Source: Lachnospiraceae bacterium
GTDB lineage: Bacteria; Bacillota; Clostridia; Lachnospirales; Lachnospiraceae
DNA length: 12,447 bases
Direction: 5' to 3'
NCBI GenBank assembly: GCA_014804225.1
Contig: JAAVAF010000076.1
Location: forward strand, 1-12,447
Below the pieces are notes generated by a model. That model worked only from the letters and a program-made list of their open reading frames with translations, did no database searches and was not told where the DNA came from. A program made the translations under genes and the position numbers. Of this stretch, positions 8,443 to 12,447 are shown piece after piece. Position 1 is the stretch's first letter. Every line of letters begins with the position of its first letter.

Positions 8443-8805
8443 ATGAAAAAAAAGGATTTGTTTTTGCTGCTGTGTATCGTGGCGGCAGCAGCAGCGATAG
8501 CGTTTTTTATGCGGCTTGTGGGCGGCGCAGGCGGGGCGGAGATTACGGTATCCGTGGACGGGGAACAGTTTGGAACATACTCTCTTCTTGAGGACAGAAC
8601 GATTGATGTAGAAAACGGATTTGGACACAACAGGATTATCATAAAAGGCGGCAGCGCCTACATGGAGTCTGCCGACTGTCCCGATAAATACTGTATGACT
8701 TACAAACCGATTTCAAAAACAAATGAAAATATCATCTGTCTGCCGCATCGTCTTGTCGTACGCGTTACAGGCGTGGAAAGTGAGATTGATGTGATAACGC
8801 AGTAA
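8443..8805 (+). CDS. NusG domain II-containing protein, membrane anchored
   Basis: Small protein of 120 residues with a Lys-rich start, one hydrophobic helix (about 6-23), and an extracytoplasmic domain matching the NusG domain II family (Pfam NusG_II). The family signature is present: CPDKYC (Cys79, Cys84) followed by IICLPHRLVV (Cys99). The domain's biochemical role is not established; despite the name this is not the transcription factor NusG, because the NGN and KOW architecture is missing and the protein is membrane-anchored. No lipobox precedes Cys11, so a lipoprotein is unlikely. It starts 3 bases after the map stop and has no ribosome binding site at normal distance, so translation is probably coupled to map. 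These proteins are commonly encoded beside Gx transporter genes, as here, which suggests a shared membrane function. Confidence 0.85.
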   Translation: MKKKDLFLLLCIVAAAAAIAFFMRLVGGAGGAEITVSVDGEQFGTYSLLEDRTIDVENGFGHNRIIIKGGSAYMESADCPDKYCMTYKPISKTNENIICLPHRLVVRVTGVESEIDVITQ

Positions 8806-8851
8806 TTGTTGTAAAGATAGGGAACTGTACGGACGTTTTTGTTGTGAATAA

Positions 8852-8871
8852 AAATGACACAAGTGTCATTT
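8852..8871 (+). promoter_or_regulatory. Operator-like or RNA-hairpin dyad abutting the Gx ribosome binding site (copy 1)
   Basis: Arms AAATGACAC (8852-8860) and GTGTCATTT (8863-8871) form a perfect 9-bp inverted repeat with a 2-base centre. The dyad ends exactly where the ribosome binding site GGGAGAG (8872-8878) begins. As DNA it resembles a homodimeric repressor site. As RNA it could form an 8-bp stem with a CAAG tetraloop that influences access to the ribosome site. A second copy lies at 9080-9099. The cognate regulator is not known. Confidence 0.6.
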
Positions 8872-8889
8872 GGGAGAGTTTGATAAAGT

Positions 8890-9387
8890 ATGACAAATTC
8901 GAAAAAGATAGCATATTGTGCGATGCTGACAACGCTTTCCATGATATTTGCCTATATCGAAACGTTGATTCCATTCTCGTTTGGGATTCCCGGAATAAAG
9001 CTTGGACTTGCAAACCTTGTAGTGCTGACAGGGCTTTATTTTATGCCTGCGGGCTGGGTGTTTACGGTGCTTGTCTTAAAAGTGACACTTGTGTCATTTT
9101 TATTTGGCAATCTGTCGATGCTGATTTACAGTATGGCAGGCGGAATACTGAGCTTTTTGGTAATGCTTGCGGTGAAACGGACAAAGGGATTCTCGATTAT
9201 CGGGGTAAGTATTGCGGGTGGCGTAAGCCACAATATCGGTCAGCTTGCGGTGGCGGTGCTTGTAGTGGAAAGCATGGCACCGCTTTCTTATATGCCGATT
9301 CTTATGATTGCGGGTGCGGCAGCAGGGCTGGTGATTGGCATGGTGGCATATCGGGTGAGAAAACATATTAGAGTAAGTGGATATTAA
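8890..9387 (+). CDS. Gx transporter family protein (Hpre_diP_synt_I family), predicted ECF-type S component
   Basis: Integral membrane protein of 165 residues with about five or six hydrophobic helices and short charged ends. Family marks are the KLGLANL segment at 37-43 after a short Pro/Gly stretch, and SHNIGQL at 113-119 (His114, Asn115, Gln118). Proteins of this family have been named heptaprenyl diphosphate synthase component I, but the sequence has no prenyltransferase Asp-rich motif and looks like a small-molecule-binding membrane component of ECF importers. The substrate is unknown. ATG 8890 is preceded by GGGAGAG at 8872-8878 (11-base spacing). The 84-base gap to the NusG-II gene carries a dyad, and a second dyad copy lies within the coding region at codons 64-70. 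A 175-codon frame overlapping this gene is judged a shadow. The pairing with NusG-II is recurrent in Clostridia. MEP genes in the same operon make a link to isoprenoids tempting but unproven. Confidence 0.85.
   Translation: MTNSKKIAYCAMLTTLSMIFAYIETLIPFSFGIPGIKLGLANLVVLTGLYFMPAGWVFTVLVLKVTLVSFLFGNLSMLIYSMAGGILSFLVMLAVKRTKGFSIIGVSIAGGVSHNIGQLAVAVLVVESMAPLSYMPILMIAGAAAGLVIGMVAYRVRKHIRVSGY
9080..9099 (+). repeat. Second copy of the TGACAC-NN-GTGTCA dyad, inside the Gx gene (copy 2)
   Basis: The sequence here has core arms TGACAC (9083-9088) and GTGTCA (9091-9096) around TT, with A- and T-rich flanks. Compared with the reverse complement of 8852-8871 it matches 19 of 20 positions; the difference is a G in place of A at 9082. 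The centre-to-centre distance is about 228 bases. It codes for part of the KVTLVSF stretch, so protein constraint also shapes it. Confidence 0.55.
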
Positions 9388-9399
9388 TAGGGAGAGATG

Positions 9400-10647
9400 A
9401 TGGCAGAGAAGTTGATATTTCATGTGGATGTAAACAGTGCCTTCTTATCATGGGAGGCAGTCGAGCGGTTAAAAAATCCCGAGCAGTTTCCGGAAATAAC
9501 GGTGGATTTGCGCACGATTCCCTCTGCTGTGGGCGGTGACAGGTCAAAGCGGCGGGGAATTATCCTTGCCAAGTCGGTTCCGGCAAAAAAGTATGGGGTA
9601 AAGACGGGGGAGCCGATAACGGATGCACTGAAAAAGTGTCCGAATTTGGTGCTGGTGCCGTCGCGCCACGAGATTTACAGGCAGTATTCCAAGGCGTTTA
9701 TCGCTATATTGGAGCGATATTCGGATACGATTGAGCAGTGCAGTATCGATGAATGTTTTATTGATATGACGGGGACGGAAAAGCTGTTCGGGAAACCGGT
9801 GGAGGCGGCGACGCGGATAAAGGACGAAATTTACAACGAGCTTGGCTTTACGGTGAATGTAGGAATTTCTACCAACAAGCTTTTGGCGAAGATGGCGAGC
9901 GATTTCAAGAAACCGAATCTGGTGCACACGCTTTTTCCGCATGAGATGAAAAGTAAAATGTGGGGACTTCCGGTCGGGGAGTTGTTTTTGGTCGGGCGCT
10001 CTACGGAAAGAACGCTCCATACGCTGGGGATTCATACCATCGGTGAGCTTGCAAACGCAGATGTCATTATACTTCGGGCATCGCTGAAAAAGCAGGGGGA
10101 AGTGATTTGGAAGTTTGCAAACGGCGAGGGTGTGTCTATCGTTGAGGCGGAGCCTGCCGATGCCAAAAGCTACGGGAATGCGACGACGATTGCTTTTGAT
10201 GTGACGGATGAGGATACGGCGCGAATGGTGCTGATGTCTTTGGCGGAAACGGTGGGCAGACGACTTCGCAAGGATGGTGCGCGGGCAGAGGTGGTAACTG
10301 TCAATATAAAATACAGTGATCTTTCCAAGGTATCCCATCAATGTGAGCTTGCACATGCGACGAATGTGACGGATGAAATTTATCGGACTGCCGCGCGGTT
10401 GTTTGAGGAGCTTTGGGATGGGCGTCCTGTGCGGCTTTTGGGGATACAGACAAGTCATGTAAGCCGTGCCGGTGACGGCAGACAGATGACGCTTTTTGAT
10501 GATGCAGATTATGAAAAGCGCGAAAAGCTTGACCGTGCTATGGACGATATACGGGAACGGTTTGGGACGGATGCGGTGAAACGGGCTTCTTTTTTGACGC
10601 AGGATAAGATTGATCATGCGGTGGGGAAAGGGAAGCATTTTGATTGA
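9400..10647 (+). CDS. dinB: DNA polymerase IV, Y-family translesion polymerase
   Basis: Low-fidelity polymerase that copies past damaged template bases. Visible catalytic residues are Asp10 in FHVDVNSAF, and Asp117 and Glu118 in SIDECFIDMTG. Phe15 aligns with the steric-gate Phe13 of E. coli DinB that excludes ribonucleotides. GGDRSKRRGIILAKS marks the fingers, and VNVGISTNKLLAKMASD the palm. A helix-hairpin-helix thumb part (GRSTERTLHTLGIHTIGEL) and the little finger follow. The motif QMTLFD (362-367) near the C terminus is a beta-clamp binding site. At 415 residues it is slightly longer than E. coli Pol IV (351), mostly in the tail. ATG 9400 is preferred over the adjacent ATG 9397 because GGGAG (9390-9394) is then 5 bases away. 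It begins 12 bases after the Gx stop, so it is likely co-transcribed. No SOS box (GAAC-N4-GTTC) is seen upstream. The DVNSAFLSWEA start is the form common in Firmicutes. Confidence 0.96.
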   Translation: MAEKLIFHVDVNSAFLSWEAVERLKNPEQFPEITVDLRTIPSAVGGDRSKRRGIILAKSVPAKKYGVKTGEPITDALKKCPNLVLVPSRHEIYRQYSKAFIAILERYSDTIEQCSIDECFIDMTGTEKLFGKPVEAATRIKDEIYNELGFTVNVGISTNKLLAKMASDFKKPNLVHTLFPHEMKSKMWGLPVGELFLVGRSTERTLHTLGIHTIGELANADVIILRASLKKQGEVIWKFANGEGVSIVEAEPADAKSYGNATTIAFDVTDEDTARMVLMSLAETVGRRLRKDGARAEVVTVNIKYSDLSKVSHQCELAHATNVTDEIYRTAARLFEELWDGRPVRLLGIQTSHVSRAGDGRQMTLFDDADYEKREKLDRAMDDIRERFGTDAVKRASFLTQDKIDHAVGKGKHFD

Positions 10648-10788
10648 TAATAAATTGTCAAATAGAATAATCATTGACCAAAAGTCTCTAATAGCGTATA
10701 ATTATAGTTGAAATTGCTAAAAAAATGCTTTGGATTACATAAAAATTCAACATATTGTGTAAAACGGGCGCTTTATGGAGGGCATGAA
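10648..10788 (+). other. Intergenic region dinB-mcp
   Basis: This is the largest gap between genes in the window (141 bases) and is AT-rich. It holds the promoter at 10674-10702, a leader of about 80 bases, and the ribosome binding site GGAGGG at 10777-10782. GTTGAA at 10707-10712 could pair with TTCAAC at 10746-10751 around a 33-base loop near the leader start, but support is weak. I see no intrinsic terminator after dinB and no recognisable riboswitch; the leader is too short and lacks the conserved core of cyclic-di-GMP riboswitches, which often precede chemotaxis genes in Clostridia. Confidence 0.7.
10674..10702 (+). promoter_or_regulatory. Sigma-A type promoter for the chemotaxis receptor gene
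   Basis: A -35 box TTGACC (10674-10679; 5 of 6 to consensus TTGACA) and a perfect -10 box TATAAT (10697-10702) are separated by 17 bases, the optimum. Transcription should start near 10709, giving a leader of about 80 bases. No sigma-28 (motility) type promoter is visible, although many chemotaxis genes use one. Confidence 0.85.
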
Positions 10789-12447
10789 ATGGAAATGAAT
10801 GATACGAATGATGTAGCACAGGGACCGGTGCCAGGCAAAAACAGCCAGATTGCGAGACTTAAGAAGATCGCAAAGGAAACGAATGTATCGCTTGTGATAG
10901 GGATTGTGTTATTGCTTCTGTTTTTTTTGTCAATGGTCAACTTTGCATTGGAGTCAAGGAACCAGCTTGACTGTACGATGTATCTGAATCAGTATCGGTT
11001 AGGTTCTAAGGCTTTGACATCGGCAGTTCGTGCTTATGCAGTTACGGGCAATACACAGTATTATGATGCATATATGCAGGAGCTGGAGATTGACAAAAAC
11101 AGAGATGTTGCATGGGTAGGACTGGAAGAAAATAATCTTACGGACAAAGAGTGGGAAACATTAAACGAGATTGCGTCCCTCTCAAACGGTCTGGTGCCTC
11201 TGGAAGAGAGCGCGATGGCATCTGTGGCTGCAGGGGATTTAGAAATTGCTTCCGAATTTGTGTTTGGCGAGGAATACAACAATACGGCGACTACGATCAG
11301 CGACCTTACGGATACTTTGATTCTAGAGGTACAGGATAGATTAAATAGCAGAAAGAACGTCATGCTTGTTTTGCAGACGCTGTGCGCGGCACTGTTTCTC
11401 CTTAGCTTCATCAAGATGGCAGGACAGTGTACAAAAACGGTAAAATTTGCAAACAAGGAGCTGCTTGTACCAATTATTAAAGTATCAGAGCAGATGGAGG
11501 CGCTTGCAGCCGGCAACTTACATACGGATCTTGATCTTGTGGCAGATGACAGCGAGGTTGGACGCATGGTAGAAGATATCACTACCATGAAAAATAGTCT
11601 TGTAGGAATTATAGAGGAAATTGGCTTTGCGCTTGAACAGATGGGACAGGGTAATTATAAGGTATCGATTGAGAGAGAATATGTAGGCGAATATGTTCAG
11701 ATAGAGCAGTCACTGAAACAGATTATTGAGGAGATGAAAGAAGCAATCGGTGATATCGCGACAGCGACACAGGAGATTGACAACGGTTCGGGACAGCTTG
11801 CAGAGGCGGCGGACGATTTGGCAGGCTCTTGTACTTCGCAGGCGTGTGAGGTATCGGATATGGTAATGTTGATATCGCAGCTTCAAGAGGGTATCAGCTA
11901 CAATGAAAAAGAGGCGGAGGAAGCTGTAAAGATTTCCAATCTTGCAAGTTCTACGCTTGTGGCGGCAAGTGAAAAAATGAGTGAACTGGACGCTGCGATG
12001 AGTGAGATCAACGAGTGCTCAAGGCAGATTACTGAGGTGACAACTGCGATTTCCGATCTTGCTGATGAGATTGAGATGCTTTCTCTAAATGCATCAATCG
12101 AATCTGCAAGGGCAGGCGATGCAGGCAAAGGATTTGCTGTTGTGGCAGAGCAGGTGAAAAAGCTTGCGGAGGCATCGCTTGAGGCAGCGGGACAGACCAG
12201 CGAATTGATTGAAAAGACAACCAGTGCAGTGGATAAAGGAATACAGATTGCAAAAGAGTCTGCTGTTTGTATGGAAGATGTTCAGATGGGTTCGGAGGAA
12301 ACAGCATCGCGCATTAACGGAATTGTGGAGAATCTCAAGACAGAGGTCGATGATATTACGAAGATTACTGACGGCATCAATGTGATTGCCGGACTTGTGG
12401 ATAATAATTCGGCGACATCACAGGAAACTGCGGCAATCGGCGAGGAG
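10789..12447 (+). CDS. Methyl-accepting chemotaxis protein, 3' end beyond window
   Basis: Transmembrane sensor that would signal to CheA/CheW. The visible 553 codons start with a cytoplasmic tail. TM1 is at about 34-54, followed by an extracellular helical sensor domain at about 55-185 resembling the four-helix-bundle type (SALTSAVRAYAVTGNTQYYDAY-like pattern around residues 75-95). TM2 is at about 191-211, a HAMP domain at about 222-275 with Pro228 and a second HAMP-like segment to about 318. The signalling hairpin follows, with its tip at about 430-452: SLNASIESARAGDAGKGFAVV. The usual form is ALNAAIEAARAGE-GKGFAVV, so several alanines are serine here. ATG 10789 is chosen because GGAGGG at 10777-10782 lies 6 bases upstream; ATG 10795 is less well placed. 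The last codons resemble the final helix of the family, so probably only a few dozen codons are missing. The ligand cannot be predicted. It has its own promoter and is a separate unit from the dinB operon. Confidence 0.95.
   Translation, partial: MEMNDTNDVAQGPVPGKNSQIARLKKIAKETNVSLVIGIVLLLLFFLSMVNFALESRNQLDCTMYLNQYRLGSKALTSAVRAYAVTGNTQYYDAYMQELEIDKNRDVAWVGLEENNLTDKEWETLNEIASLSNGLVPLEESAMASVAAGDLEIASEFVFGEEYNNTATTISDLTDTLILEVQDRLNSRKNVMLVLQTLCAALFLLSFIKMAGQCTKTVKFANKELLVPIIKVSEQMEALAAGNLHTDLDLVADDSEVGRMVEDITTMKNSLVGIIEEIGFALEQMGQGNYKVSIEREYVGEYVQIEQSLKQIIEEMKEAIGDIATATQEIDNGSGQLAEAADDLAGSCTSQACEVSDMVMLISQLQEGISYNEKEAEEAVKISNLASSTLVAASEKMSELDAAMSEINECSRQITEVTTAISDLADEIEMLSLNASIESARAGDAGKGFAVVAEQVKKLAEASLEAAGQTSELIEKTTSAVDKGIQIAKESAVCMEDVQMGSEETASRINGIVENLKTEVDDITKITDGINVIAGLVDNNSATSQETAAIGEE

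Noticed and set aside
8820..8833. SOS-box-like half site (GAAC at 8821-8824)
   Set aside because: The second half GTTC is missing at the required 4-base spacing, so this is not a LexA site.
8844..9371. 175-codon + strand open frame overlapping the Gx gene
   Set aside because: Its start GTG lies before the dyad with no good ribosome site. The product is Cys-rich without a family signature, while the overlapping frame codes a conserved membrane protein.
10648..10673. Terminator after dinB
   Set aside because: The AT-rich stretch has no stable stem with a following T-run. The promoter at 10674 marks the new unit, but where transcription of the dinB operon ends cannot be seen.
9544..10674. 376-codon open frame on the - strand opposite dinB
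   Set aside because: It overlaps dinB completely. The + strand product has all catalytic motifs of a Y-family polymerase, while the reverse product shows no recognisable family and is rich in Arg, His and Ile, typical of a reverse shadow.
10703..10788. Riboswitch (for example cyclic-di-GMP) in the receptor leader
   Set aside because: The leader is about 80 bases, AT-rich, and lacks the conserved GEMM core and paired architecture; only a weak 6-bp long-range pairing is visible.
10775..10798. Short upstream frame (7 codons) overlapping the chemotaxis receptor start
   Set aside because: Its ATGs at 10775 and 10784 lie before or too close to the ribosome site GGAGGG, whereas ATG 10789 has ideal spacing. 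A regulatory uORF is possible but unsupported.

Overview
The window reads as a chromosomal segment of a low-to-moderate GC Firmicute, most likely a Clostridia member of the Lachnospiraceae type. This is inferred from the gene order dxr-rseP-ispG-polC, a PolC-type (Gram-positive) replicative polymerase, a methionine aminopeptidase carrying an N-terminal SEC-C zinc knuckle, and a NusG-domain-II/Gx-transporter gene pair. The species cannot be named from sequence alone. All convincing genes are on the + strand. There is no tRNA, rRNA, CRISPR array, insertion sequence or phage gene, and no gene-free stretch longer than about 140 bases.

Layout. Positions 1-2851 hold the 3' part of dxr, then rseP and ispG with 19-21 base gaps. 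This is the usual Firmicute block for the MEP isoprenoid pathway plus the site-2 protease. A 96-base gap (2852-2947) with several inverted repeats, one with a perfect 10-bp stem, precedes polC (2948-7489), the replicative DNA polymerase. After 32 bases comes a SEC-C/methionine aminopeptidase (7522-8439), then a small membrane-anchored NusG-domain-II protein (8443-8805), a Gx-family membrane protein resembling an ECF-transporter S component (8890-9387) and a Y-family DNA polymerase IV (9400-10647). Spacing suggests one long transcription unit, possibly with internal control before polC and before the Gx gene.

A clear break follows dinB. A near-consensus sigma-A promoter (TTGACC, 17-base spacer, TATAAT; 10674-10702) drives a methyl-accepting chemotaxis protein that starts at 10789 and runs off the window end.

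Functionally the window combines isoprenoid precursor synthesis (DXR, IspG), membrane proteolysis (RseP), chromosome replication (PolC), protein N-terminal maturation (MetAP), an uncharacterised membrane pair (NusG-II and Gx), translesion synthesis (Pol IV) and signal sensing (MCP). PolC and Pol IV both carry near-identical clamp-binding motifs near their C termini (QMSLFD and QMTLFD).

Most of the window is ordinary housekeeping DNA, and I do not see a clearly new multi-gene system. The least explained structure is a dyad, TGACAC-NN-GTGTCA with A/T flanks. It lies directly against the ribosome binding site of the Gx gene and recurs about 230 bases downstream inside the same gene as a 19-of-20 reverse-complement match.
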